Part shown: positions 17,949 to 25,792 of the stretch, one piece after another
Position numbering within the stretch: the first letter of the stretch is position 1
Layout: each line of letters begins with the position of its first letter
NCBI GenBank assembly: GCA_036389795.1
Contig: DASVWD010000021.1
Location: 1-64,000 of the forward strand
DNA: 64,000 nucleotides
Direction: 5' to 3'
From: Longimicrobium sp.
Lineage (GTDB): Bacteria > Gemmatimonadota > Gemmatimonadetes > Longimicrobiales > Longimicrobiaceae
The notes under the pieces: model-generated
Seen by the model: only the letters and a program-made list of their open reading frames with translations
Databases searched by the model: none
Told to the model about the DNA's origin: nothing
Program-made: the position numbers and the translations under genes

Positions 17949-18472
17949 CTCTCGGGTTCCGCGGAGTCCACGCAGACGGCGGTCGATGCGGATGGCGCCC
18001 GCCGGGTTCTTCTCCGGCGGCGGTCCACCAGCCGGGGCGAGTAGATATCCCTCGGGCGCTACCGCTCCCCTCGGGATGACATCGTGTGGGAAACCGGACT
18101 GCGTTCCGCCGGGTCGCGGCGGTGGGGTCGGCAGCGGGTGGAGCAGGTCCCCCGGGTGGTTGCCACCCTGCGGGACGACGTCGGTCGGGAGATGCGGCCC
18201 GGCGGCAATGGGTGACGATCGCTGCGGCCAGGTGCTTCGAGCGCTTCGCTCTCGGCGATGTGGGGTGCCCCGTCGGGCGGCCCGGCCAGGGGCAATCCCC
18301 ATTCCTTTCGCGCCGGGGCGGTCAACCCGTTGCGGCGTCTCGTCTTCCTGCCGGACCGCGGCCGGGCGGCCGGCACGTTTTGTTGCAACGCGGCGTTACA
18401 TGCGTGCAGCCGCGCGCGACTCGGACGCGGAGCTGAACCCTCGAGCTGCAACGAAATATTTCAGCCGAGCGT
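17949..18472. other. Spacer between vgrG and the MORN-like gene
   Basis: I see no convincing gene in these 524 bp. The frames open here have no recognisable family or good ribosome-binding site. Base composition falls near the vgrG end (18370-18472). No T-tract terminator was found. Confidence 0.5.
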
Positions 18473-20554
18473 TCAGTTGATCTTCACCAGGCTGCCCTTC
18501 ACGGTCATGATTCCGCTGCTCTCGACCGTGGTGGAGGCGTTGGCCTTGGCGCTGAGCGCGGCCTGCGCCTGCAGGTCCATCGAGGCGTTCGACTTGGCGG
18601 CGAAGCCGGTGGCGCCCTCCAGGCCGAGCGCCGTCCCCGCCTTGACGTCGAGCGCCGTCCCGCTCTTGATGGTCACCGAGCCGGTGGCCTCGATCACCAG
18701 GTCGCCGGTGACCTTGAGCGTGTAGGCGCCGCCCGTCTCGTGGGTGAACTTGGCCGAGTTGGTGTGCGTCTCGTCCCCCGTCACTTCCACGGTGCGCTTG
18801 CCGCCCACCTTGTGCGCCTCGTCGCCCTGGCCGACGGTGACCGTGCGCTTCCCCTTGCTCACCGTCAGCGTCTCGTCCCCTTCCGACACCGTCACCGTGC
18901 GCTTCCCCTTGCTCACCGTCAGCAGCTGGTCGCCCTCGGAGACGGTGACGGTGCGCTTGCCCTTGGCGACGGTGAGGAGGTTGTCGCCCTCGCTGACCGT
19001 GGTCTCGCGCTTCCCCTTGGTGACGGTGAGCGTCTCGTTCCCCTCGTCGATCGTCGCGGTCCGGTGGTTCTTCACCGAGATGTTCATGTCCTTGGCCGCG
19101 CGGACGTAGATCTCCTCGGAGTCCTTCTTGTCCTCGAAGCGGATCTCGTTGAAGGCGCCGCCGCCCTTGGACGAGTTGCTCTTGAGCGTGCTCTTGGTCT
19201 GCTCGCCGGGGAGCGTGTACGGCACCGTCTGCTCGGCGTTGTAGACGCTGCCGGTCACCAGCGGCCGGTCGGGGTCGCCCTCCAGGAACGAGACGACCAC
19301 CTCCTGGCCGATGCGGGGGACGTGGATGGCGCCCCACGCCTTGCCGGCCCAGTAGCTGGCCACGCGGATCCAGCACGACGAGTTCTCGTCGCCGGTGCCC
19401 TTGCGGTCCCAGTGGAACTGGCACTTCACCCGGCCGTACTGGTCGGTCCAGATCTCCTCGCCGCTCTTGCCGACGACCCTGGCCGTCTGCGTCCCCGGGA
19501 TCACCGGCTTCCGGGTCAGCCGCGCGGGGCGGAAGACGGTGGCGGCCGGGATCGCCTCGAAGGAGTTGGAGTAGCCGTCCTGCGCGGCGGAGAAGGTGAG
19601 CGAGCGCAGCACGTAGTCGCCGTTGACGTCGGCGCGGTCGTGCCCGTCGAGGGTGAACTTGAACCCCGCCGTGAACCCCCGGAACGTCCCCTCGCCGCGC
19701 AGCGTCTTCTGCGCCGCCTCGGCCGCCTCCAGGCGCACCTTCGCGCGCGTCTCGCCCGGGCTGGTCTCCGTGAAGTTGCCGGGGTAGTCGTAGACCTCCG
19801 TGGTCCCGCTGCTCCCCGCCTGGGTGACGGCCAGGTCGGTGGAGGGCGTCTCGAAGTTGTAGTCGTCCAGCGAGAACTTCTTGGGGATGACGGTGGACTC
19901 CAGGAAGCAGCGCGCCACCACGTCGTCCATCTCCTGCTCGGTCGTCGTGACGCGGTAGCGCGCCTTGGCGGGCCCCGGGCAGGCGGTGTGCGCGCCGGCG
20001 TCGTCGGCCAGCACCAGCGTGTGCTTCCCGTCGGCGTGCTCGAAGAAGTAGAAGATCCCCTCCTCCTCGAAGAGGCGGGAGACGAAGTCGAACGCCGTCT
20101 CCCGGTACTGCACGCAGTACTCGCGCGCCGCGTAGGTGCCCGTCAGCGAGTCCTTGAAGTCGCTGAAGCCCAGCTCGCCGAAGATGGCCTTGGCGATCTC
20201 GGGGACCGTCTTGTTCTGCCAGATGCGGCAGTCCTGCGCGAGCGTGAGCACCCAGAGCCAGGGGTGCAGGTCGGCGTAGTAGACGGTGCCGCGCGGCGTG
20301 GTGCCGCTCTGCGCGAAGCGCGAGCAGAGCCCGTGGAAGTAGCGGCTCGAGCCGTTGCCCAGGTCGATGGTGACCGTCACCCCCTGGCCCACGATCGAGT
20401 CGAAGGCCAGCGCGTTGTCGTCGGAGACCAGCTCCAGCGAGTAGCGGAAGAGCCCGGAGACGCGCTCCTCGCCGTGGAAGCGGCGCACCACCAGCTTGTC
20501 GGTCCCCAGCGGGGTGTTGACGGTGATGGGGTAGCGGTTCTGCGAGAGCGTCAC
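18473..20554 (-). CDS. vgrG: T6SS spike protein VgrG (TssI)
   Basis: VgrG trimers form the spike that PAAR proteins sharpen. The 693-residue protein has the gp27-like N-terminal part (LVVRRFHGEERVSGLFRYSLEL), the gp5-like OB region with QYGRVKCQFHWDRKG and GSVYNAEQTVPY, and a long C-terminal beta-helix. Within the helix, residues about 500-575 form four tandem 18-residue repeats of the type EGDxLLTVxKGKRTVTVS. The start is GTG at 20554, 10 bp after clpV ends. No separate C-terminal toxin domain is present; it ends in helix-type VESSGIMTVKGSLVKIN. Confidence 0.96.
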   Translation of the reverse strand: MTLSQNRYPITVNTPLGTDKLVVRRFHGEERVSGLFRYSLELVSDDNALAFDSIVGQGVTVTIDLGNGSSRYFHGLCSRFAQSGTTPRGTVYYADLHPWLWVLTLAQDCRIWQNKTVPEIAKAIFGELGFSDFKDSLTGTYAAREYCVQYRETAFDFVSRLFEEEGIFYFFEHADGKHTLVLADDAGAHTACPGPAKARYRVTTTEQEMDDVVARCFLESTVIPKKFSLDDYNFETPSTDLAVTQAGSSGTTEVYDYPGNFTETSPGETRAKVRLEAAEAAQKTLRGEGTFRGFTAGFKFTLDGHDRADVNGDYVLRSLTFSAAQDGYSNSFEAIPAATVFRPARLTRKPVIPGTQTARVVGKSGEEIWTDQYGRVKCQFHWDRKGTGDENSSCWIRVASYWAGKAWGAIHVPRIGQEVVVSFLEGDPDRPLVTGSVYNAEQTVPYTLPGEQTKSTLKSNSSKGGGAFNEIRFEDKKDSEEIYVRAAKDMNISVKNHRTATIDEGNETLTVTKGKRETTVSEGDNLLTVAKGKRTVTVSEGDQLLTVSKGKRTVTVSEGDETLTVSKGKRTVTVGQGDEAHKVGGKRTVEVTGDETHTNSAKFTHETGGAYTLKVTGDLVIEATGSVTIKSGTALDVKAGTALGLEGATGFAAKSNASMDLQAQAALSAKANASTTVESSGIMTVKGSLVKIN

Positions 20555-20564
20555 GGCCGCCTCC

Positions 20565-23267
20565 TCACCCGAAGAGCGCAGCGACGGGGACCGCCGCCTG
20601 CGCCGCCGTGCGGAAGGCGAACTCGCCCGTGGGCGAGAGCGCCAGGTGGACGGCGCGCACCGGCTCGCCGCGCGTCATCCGCTCCAGCACCAGCGTGGAG
20701 AGCTCCGGGAGCACGTGGTGCGAGAGGATGTGGTCCACGTTGCGGGCCCCGCTCTCCACCTCGGTGCAGCGCTCGGCGATGGTGCGGGCCACCTCTTCGT
20801 CGTAGGTGAGCTCGGCGCGGTGCGCCTCCCAGAAGCGCCGCTGCACCTCGGCCAGCTTGAGCTCCACGATCTCGCGGATCTCGCCCTCGCCCAGCGGATA
20901 GAACGGCACGATCACCAGGCGTCCCAGGAACGCGGGGCGGAAGCGGGCCAGGAGCGCCGGCCGCACCAGCTCGGCCAGGTCCTCCACCGGGGGGCGGCGG
21001 TACGCGCACGCCCCGGCGATCGCCTCGGCGCCCAGGTTCGAGGTGAGGAAGAGCGTGGTGTTGCGGAAGTCGACGCTCACCCCCTCGCCGTCCTCCAGCG
21101 TCCCCTTGTCGAACACCTGGTAGAACAGCTCCATCACGTCGGGGTGCGCCTTCTCCACCTCGTCCAGCAGGACCACGGAGTACGGGCGGCGGCGCACGGC
21201 CTCGGTGAGCACGCCGCCGGTGCCGTAGCCCACGTAGCCCGGCGGGGCCCCTTTCAGCCCGCTGACGGTGTGCGCCTCCTGGTACTCGCTCATGTTGACG
21301 GCCACCAGGTTGCGCTCCCCGCCGTACAGGTAGTCGGCGAGCGCCAGCACCGTCTCCGTCTTGCCGACGCCGCTGGGGCCGACGAGGAGGAAGACGCCGA
21401 CGGGCTTGGCCGGGTCGTCCAGCGCCGCGCGGAAGGTGCGGATGCGCCGCGCGATCGTCTCCAGCGCCTCGGCCTGGCCCACGATGCGGTCCTCCAGCAT
21501 CGAGCGCAGCGAGAGGACGGCGCGCACCTCGTCCTTGAGGATCTTCCCCAGCGGGATCCCCGTCCACCCGCTGATCACCGAGGCCACCACGCGCGGGGAG
21601 ACGCAGGACGGCACCAGCGGCTCCTCGCGCTGCACCGCCTCCAGGTCGGCCTCCAGCGCGCGCAGCTCGCGCCCCAGCCGCTCGCGCTCGGCGGCGGGCG
21701 CGTCGGCGGGGAGCGCCTCGGCCTCGGCGCGCAGGCGGTCGATCTCCTCCACCCGCTCGCGCTCGGCGCGCCAGCGGTCGTCCAGGTCGCGCCGCTCGGC
21801 CCCGGCGCGCTCCAGCGCCTCCTCGAGCTCGGCGGCGCGGGCCGCGTGGTCGGCGCCCGCGGCCTGCTCGCGGCGCAGGATCTCCAGCTCCAGCCCCAGG
21901 CGGCCGATGCGCCGCTCCACGTCTTCCAGCGGCACGGGGACGCCGCTCCGGGCGATGGCCACCCGCGCGCACGCCGTGTCGAGCACGCTGATCGCCTTGT
22001 CGGGCAGCCGGCGCGAGGGCATGTAGCGGTGCGAGAGGCGCACGGCCTCGCGCACCGCCTCGTCCAGCACGCGCACGCCGTGGTGGCGCTCCAGCCGGGG
22101 AGCGAGGCCGCGCAGCATCTCGGCGGCGCTCTCCAGGTCCGGCTCCTCGATGCGCACCACCTGGAAGCGGCGGGCGAGGGCGGGGTCCTTCTCCACGTAC
22201 TTCTTGTACTCGCTCCACGTGGTCGCCGCGATCGTGCGCAGCTCGCCGCGGGCCAGGGCGGGCTTGAGCAGGTTGGCCGCGTCGCCCTGCCCCTCGGGCC
22301 CGCCGGCGCCGATCATGGTGTGCGCCTCGTCGATGAAGAGCACCAGCGGGCGCGGGCTCGCCTTCACCTCCTCGATCACCTGCCGCACGCGGTTCTCGAA
22401 CTCGCCCTTGATCCCCGCGCCCGCCTGCAGGAGGCCCAGGTCGAGGGTGCGCACGACGGCGTCCCTGAGCGGCGGCGGCACGCGCCCCTCGGCGATGCGC
22501 AGCGCGAAGCCCTCCACCACGGCCGTCTTCCCCACCCCCGCCTCGCCGGTGAGGATCGGGTTGTTCTGCCGGCGGCGCATGAGGATGTCGATCACCTGCC
22601 GGATCTCAGCGTCGCGCCCGCGGATCGGGTCGATGCGGCCCGCGCGCGCCTCGGCGGTGAGGTCCACCGTGAAGCGGTCCAGCGCCGGGTGCGGCGACGG
22701 CCCCGCCGGGACGGACGCCGCCGACGGGGACGATGCGGCCGCGTGCGGGGCGGGCTGTGCCGCCAGTGGCGCGGAGGGGACTGCCTCCTCGGCGCGCTCG
22801 AAGGCGCGCACCAGCTCGCGCACGGCCTCGCCCAGCCCCTCGCGCGGGATCCCCAGCAGGAGCGAGGGGGCGCCGTCGAGGAGGATGCCCCGCAGGGTGT
22901 CGTCGTCCAGCAGCGCCAGGACGACGGCGCCGGAGCGGATGGCGCCCTCGCCCAGGTGGAGCGAGCCGGCCAGCCAGGCGCGCTCCAGCAGGTGCAGCAG
23001 GTGGGGCGAGAACGAGGGGGTGCGGGCGTTGCCGCGCTTGAGGCGCTCGATGGCCGCCGTGAGCTCCCGCAGCGTGCCGGAGACGTCGACGCCGTAGTGC
23101 GCGAGGATGCGCGCGGCGTCGGAGTCGGGGGTGTCGAGGAGGGTGGAGAGGAGGTGCTCGACCTCCACGCTGTAGTTGGTCTGCCGGACGCACAGCTCCG
23201 CGGCCCGCTCCACCGCCCGGCGGCAGGTGGGGTTCAGCTTCTCGATGAGGACTTTCAGCTCGAACAT
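20565..23267 (-). CDS. clpV: T6SS sheath-recycling ATPase ClpV (TssH)
   Basis: ClpV is the AAA+ unfoldase that dismantles contracted sheath. The 900-residue protein has a Clp N-domain (residues 1-160), an Ala/Pro linker, a first Walker A GEAGVGKT at 241-248 with Walker B LFIDEAH, a coiled-coil middle domain near 410-520, and a second Walker A GPSGVGKT near 630 with LLDEVEKAH. The presence of ClpV and TssJ points to the T6SSi class. A sigma70-like promoter lies about 170 bp upstream of the ATG at 23267. Confidence 0.97.
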   Translation of the reverse strand: MFELKVLIEKLNPTCRRAVERAAELCVRQTNYSVEVEHLLSTLLDTPDSDAARILAHYGVDVSGTLRELTAAIERLKRGNARTPSFSPHLLHLLERAWLAGSLHLGEGAIRSGAVVLALLDDDTLRGILLDGAPSLLLGIPREGLGEAVRELVRAFERAEEAVPSAPLAAQPAPHAAASSPSAASVPAGPSPHPALDRFTVDLTAEARAGRIDPIRGRDAEIRQVIDILMRRRQNNPILTGEAGVGKTAVVEGFALRIAEGRVPPPLRDAVVRTLDLGLLQAGAGIKGEFENRVRQVIEEVKASPRPLVLFIDEAHTMIGAGGPEGQGDAANLLKPALARGELRTIAATTWSEYKKYVEKDPALARRFQVVRIEEPDLESAAEMLRGLAPRLERHHGVRVLDEAVREAVRLSHRYMPSRRLPDKAISVLDTACARVAIARSGVPVPLEDVERRIGRLGLELEILRREQAAGADHAARAAELEEALERAGAERRDLDDRWRAERERVEEIDRLRAEAEALPADAPAAERERLGRELRALEADLEAVQREEPLVPSCVSPRVVASVISGWTGIPLGKILKDEVRAVLSLRSMLEDRIVGQAEALETIARRIRTFRAALDDPAKPVGVFLLVGPSGVGKTETVLALADYLYGGERNLVAVNMSEYQEAHTVSGLKGAPPGYVGYGTGGVLTEAVRRRPYSVVLLDEVEKAHPDVMELFYQVFDKGTLEDGEGVSVDFRNTTLFLTSNLGAEAIAGACAYRRPPVEDLAELVRPALLARFRPAFLGRLVIVPFYPLGEGEIREIVELKLAEVQRRFWEAHRAELTYDEEVARTIAERCTEVESGARNVDHILSHHVLPELSTLVLERMTRGEPVRAVHLALSPTGEFAFRTAAQAAVPVAALFG

Positions 23268-23751
23268 CGAAAACCAGCGGGACTGCCGAAGCGGCGACGG
23301 CCCGCCCGGGGCGCCGGGGAGGCGTTCCGGGTCGGGGAGAAGGCTTGGGGGTCTACCGAGAGCGCGCGAGCCGGCGAAGAGGGGAACCGGAGGAGAGCCA
23401 CGCCTGCGAGGACCGCCTGACCTGAGTGTGACACAGTATGGCGTAGCAGTCCCCCGCCGTCAAGAAAAATGTTTCGGGTTCTACAAGCCATTACTCGCCA
23501 GCGAGTTGATCGCGCTCGGCGCGCGGTCGCGCGGCTACGGATGTTCCCGGAAGGAAACGGCGTTGCGCAAGGCGGGGGAGGGTTTCGTGCGTTCTGCCCG
23601 GCGGCCCTCTCCTCGGCGCTTGAGGCGCCTGTCCCTCCCCACAAACCACGTGGGGGAGGGCGTGGGGGAGGGACTTCCTCGCTGCGCTCGTGACGAGCGG
23701 AAGCAGGGTCGGACCGTAATGACGGGGTTCGTGCCGGCTGTCCCCTGTTCC
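23268..23751. repeat. Spacer upstream of clpV with promoter and repeat element
   Basis: This 484-bp stretch holds the clpV promoter (23435-23463) and a reversed copy of the GCGCTTGAGGCGCCTGTCCCTCC / GGGGGAGGGACTTCCTCGCT element (about 23600-23695). A run of CCCCTGTCCC words follows (about 23739-23768). No gene is seen. Confidence 0.7.
23435..23463 (-). promoter_or_regulatory. sigma70-like promoter for clpV-vgrG
   Basis: On the minus strand the -35 TTGACG (23463-23458) and -10 CATACT (23440-23435) are separated by 17 bp. The predicted start site is near 23428, giving a leader of about 160 bases before clpV. The match is by eye. Confidence 0.55.
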
Positions 23752-24327
23752 CTATCCCCTGTCCCCTGCGATTCCGGCGAGTGTGGCGAGGGGGAGGGGC
23801 TCCGTCTCCAGCCGCCCCGCGGCCCGGCGGTAGGCCAGCAGCGCGGCGCCGTCCTCGCTCTCGGCGAACAGGCGGTCCACGGGGCCGAAGACGGTGGCGA
23901 GCTCCTCGGCGGTGCAGGTGGGGAGGTACACGCGCAGCACGCGCGGGTCGTAGTAGCGGAAGAGGAGCTTGCGGCCGCGCGGGTCGGAGACGCGCAGGAA
24001 GCGGCGGAAGTGCAGCCGCAGCTCCTCCATGGTGGCGGGCGCGGCCACGAAGATCCCCCAGCTGCCGCCCCACCCCAGCTCCAGCAGCTCGCGGGTGAAG
24101 CGCTCGCGCCGGTACAGGTGCACCAGGTACGGCGCCGCGGCCGCCAGCTCGGGCGCCAGCTTCCCGGCGAAGAGGCAGGTGTAGTCCAGCGCCCGCTGCC
24201 GGATCCACGGGTGGATGCGCCGGTCGCGCGCGGCGTCCAGGATGGCGTAGACGTCCACCCGCGCGCCGCGCTCGCCGGGGCGCCACAGCTCGTCGAGCAC
24301 CGCTTCGGCCTGCATCGCGTCCATCAT
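23752..24327 (-). CDS. DUF4123-domain T6SS adaptor/chaperone
   Basis: DUF4123 proteins are adaptor chaperones that load effectors onto VgrG. The 191-residue product shows the family pattern: an early AVLDELWRPGERGARVDVYAILDAARD, then GWGGSWGIFVAAPATMEELRLHFRRFLRV, the FRYYDPRVLRVYLP motif and GPVDRLFAE. Two consecutive ATG codons occur; the first (24327) overlaps the stop of the upstream CxxC gene by ATGA, so the pair is coupled. No classical large effector lies beside it, which makes the upstream CxxC protein its best partner candidate. Confidence 0.88.
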   Translation of the reverse strand: MMDAMQAEAVLDELWRPGERGARVDVYAILDAARDRRIHPWIRQRALDYTCLFAGKLAPELAAAAPYLVHLYRRERFTRELLELGWGGSWGIFVAAPATMEELRLHFRRFLRVSDPRGRKLLFRYYDPRVLRVYLPTCTAEELATVFGPVDRLFAESEDGAALLAYRRAAGRLETEPLPLATLAGIAGDRG

Positions 24328-25085
24328 GCCCCCCCTCCCGCCCCCGCGGCGGCGGCCTGCTCCCGCTCGCGCCGGGCCCGCTCGCACTCCTCGCAGAACG
24401 GCGCGCCCTCCTCGGCGGCTTCGTGCAGCACTCGCGCCTGCGCGGCGGCGTCGAGGTCCGCTTCGGCCAGGTCCACCGGCTCGGGTGCGGCCGGCGGCGG
24501 GGCGGGGGGCGGGGGCGCCGGGGCGGGGGCCGGGGCGGCGGCGGGCGCGGGCGCGGCGGCGGCGGCCTCCCGCGCCTTGCGGGCCTTCTCGCACTCCTCG
24601 CAGAAGGGGGTGCCGTTCTGCGCCGCCTGCTGGAGCGTGGCGGCCTGCGCGGCGGCGTCGACCGTGCTCTCCTCGGCCTGGGCTTGCGCGGGCGCGGCTT
24701 CGGCCGGCGCGGGCTCTCCCTCCGCTTCCGAGGCCGGCGCCGGGGCGGGCGACTGCGAGGCGGCGCCGGCCTGTTTGCGGGGGACGGGCACGTCCATCAC
24801 GCGCCGCGGCGGCCGCGCGGCGATCCTCAGCCGCCCCTCGCCCACCTCGCGCGCCAGCAGCACCAGCAGCTCGCCCGCGCCGGCGCGCGAGAAGTCGCGC
24901 CCCGGCCAGGTGGTGGCGAGCGCGGCGCGCATGGCCTCCACGTGGCGGGGCGAGTCGAGCAGCCCGCGCAGGAAGCGGTACGCCTCGCCGTCGTCGCGGA
25001 ACTCCAGCACGGTGCCCGCCTCGTACCGCCCGTAGCCGGTGAGGATCTCGATGTCGAGCAGTCCGAGCGGAAGCGGCGTGGGCAC
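24324..25085 (-). CDS. T6SS-linked protein with two PFCEEC (CxxC) modules
   Basis: I do not recognise a named family. The 253-residue protein (GTG start at 25085, about 35 bases after a predicted transcription start) has an N-terminal domain of about 90 residues (LLDIEILTGYGRYEAGTVLEF ... SPRHVEAMRAAL), then two nearly identical modules, each DAAAQAxxLxxAAxxGxPFCEEC followed by a charged helix. CxxC pairs are Cys162/165 and Cys231/234. Pro/Ala linkers join the parts. It is translationally coupled to the DUF4123 adaptor. It may be an effector, a metal or disulfide-bearing tip component, or a second adaptor. No Shine-Dalgarno is visible, so the exact start is uncertain. Confidence 0.72.
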   Translation of the reverse strand: MPTPLPLGLLDIEILTGYGRYEAGTVLEFRDDGEAYRFLRGLLDSPRHVEAMRAALATTWPGRDFSRAGAGELLVLLAREVGEGRLRIAARPPRRVMDVPVPRKQAGAASQSPAPAPASEAEGEPAPAEAAPAQAQAEESTVDAAAQAATLQQAAQNGTPFCEECEKARKAREAAAAAPAPAAAPAPAPAPPPPAPPPAAPEPVDLAEADLDAAAQARVLHEAAEEGAPFCEECERARREREQAAAAGAGGGA

Positions 25086-25126
25086 GGCGCGCGGGAGGCG
25101 GGGGACGGACGGCGGAAGCGCCTTCA

Positions 25127-25156
25127 ATCGTAAGCCGCCGGTCGTCGCGCGGTCAA
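25127..25156 (-). promoter_or_regulatory. sigma70-like promoter for the CxxC-DUF4123 genes
   Basis: On the minus strand the -35 TTGACC (25156-25151) and -10 TACGAT (25132-25127) are 18 bp apart. The predicted start near 25120 lies 35 bases before the GTG at 25085 and supports that start codon. Confidence 0.5.
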
Positions 25157-25239
25157 TCGGGCCAGGCCGCGGGAGCGTTTCCGGACAAAAAGACGCTCGC
25201 GGTTCTCCGCGGGCGTCCCGTGCTCCACGTGGGGCGGCC

Positions 25240-25776
25240 TCACACCACGAAGGCGGGCAGCATCTGGACCACCTTCCAGCCGCCGGCCCCCCCCTCCAGG
25301 CGGTACCAGTCGCCGTAAACGTCGGCATGACACCCGGGACCGCAGGGGACCACTGTGGTCGCCTGCACCCACACTCCTTGCGGGATCGGCGGACCGCTCC
25401 CCGGGGGGCGGTCCCGGATGGGGCCGAGCCCGACGTACATCGCCCCCCGGACGCCGCACCCCACCGTGCCCGCGGCGCGGCGACAGGTCTCCTGGATCAG
25501 TCCCCGCCGGCGGAGTGTCTCGACCAGGCCGGCGGCGTGCCGGGACGGCAGGTCCGCCACCTCGGGAAAACGCCCGCTGGCCACGACCTCGTCGCAGAAC
25601 GGCGGCGTGCAGTGCTCGTACGGGCTCTCGTCAAGCGCGATCGCGAGCCCCGGATGAGCGGCACGCAGTTCGGCCACGAGCGCAGCGTACACCTCCACGG
25701 AGTCGAGATCCGTGGTATCCGCGGGTCCGGCTCCGGCCAGGTGCAGGAGCACGGCGGCAAGGTATGCGTAGCTCAA
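25240..25776 (-). CDS. Small exported protein coupled to the Rhs gene; candidate immunity protein
   Basis: The 178-residue product starts with a short hydrophobic stretch (SYAYLAAVLLHLAGAG) that could be a signal peptide. No family is recognised. It has at least seven cysteines (CTPPFC, CRRAAGTVGC, CGPGC) and ends in WYRLEGGAGGWKVVQMLPAFVV. The start is a TTG at 25776, chosen because GGAGGAAGG lies 8 bases upstream and overlaps the end of the Rhs gene (16-bp gap). Position and export make it a plausible immunity or partner protein for the Rhs tip. The role is inference. Confidence 0.7.
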   Translation of the reverse strand: MSYAYLAAVLLHLAGAGPADTTDLDSVEVYAALVAELRAAHPGLAIALDESPYEHCTPPFCDEVVASGRFPEVADLPSRHAAGLVETLRRRGLIQETCRRAAGTVGCGVRGAMYVGLGPIRDRPPGSGPPIPQGVWVQATTVVPCGPGCHADVYGDWYRLEGGAGGWKVVQMLPAFVV

Positions 25777-25792
25777 CGGGTTCCTTCCTCCT

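Noticed and set aside
18059-18451. Minus-strand frame between vgrG and the MORN-like gene
   Set aside because: Composition is Pro/Arg/Ser-rich with no ribosome-binding site or recognisable motif.
25160-25200. Terminator after the small exported gene
   Set aside because: A GAGCG/CGCTC stem is only 5 bp with a long loop; too weak to call.
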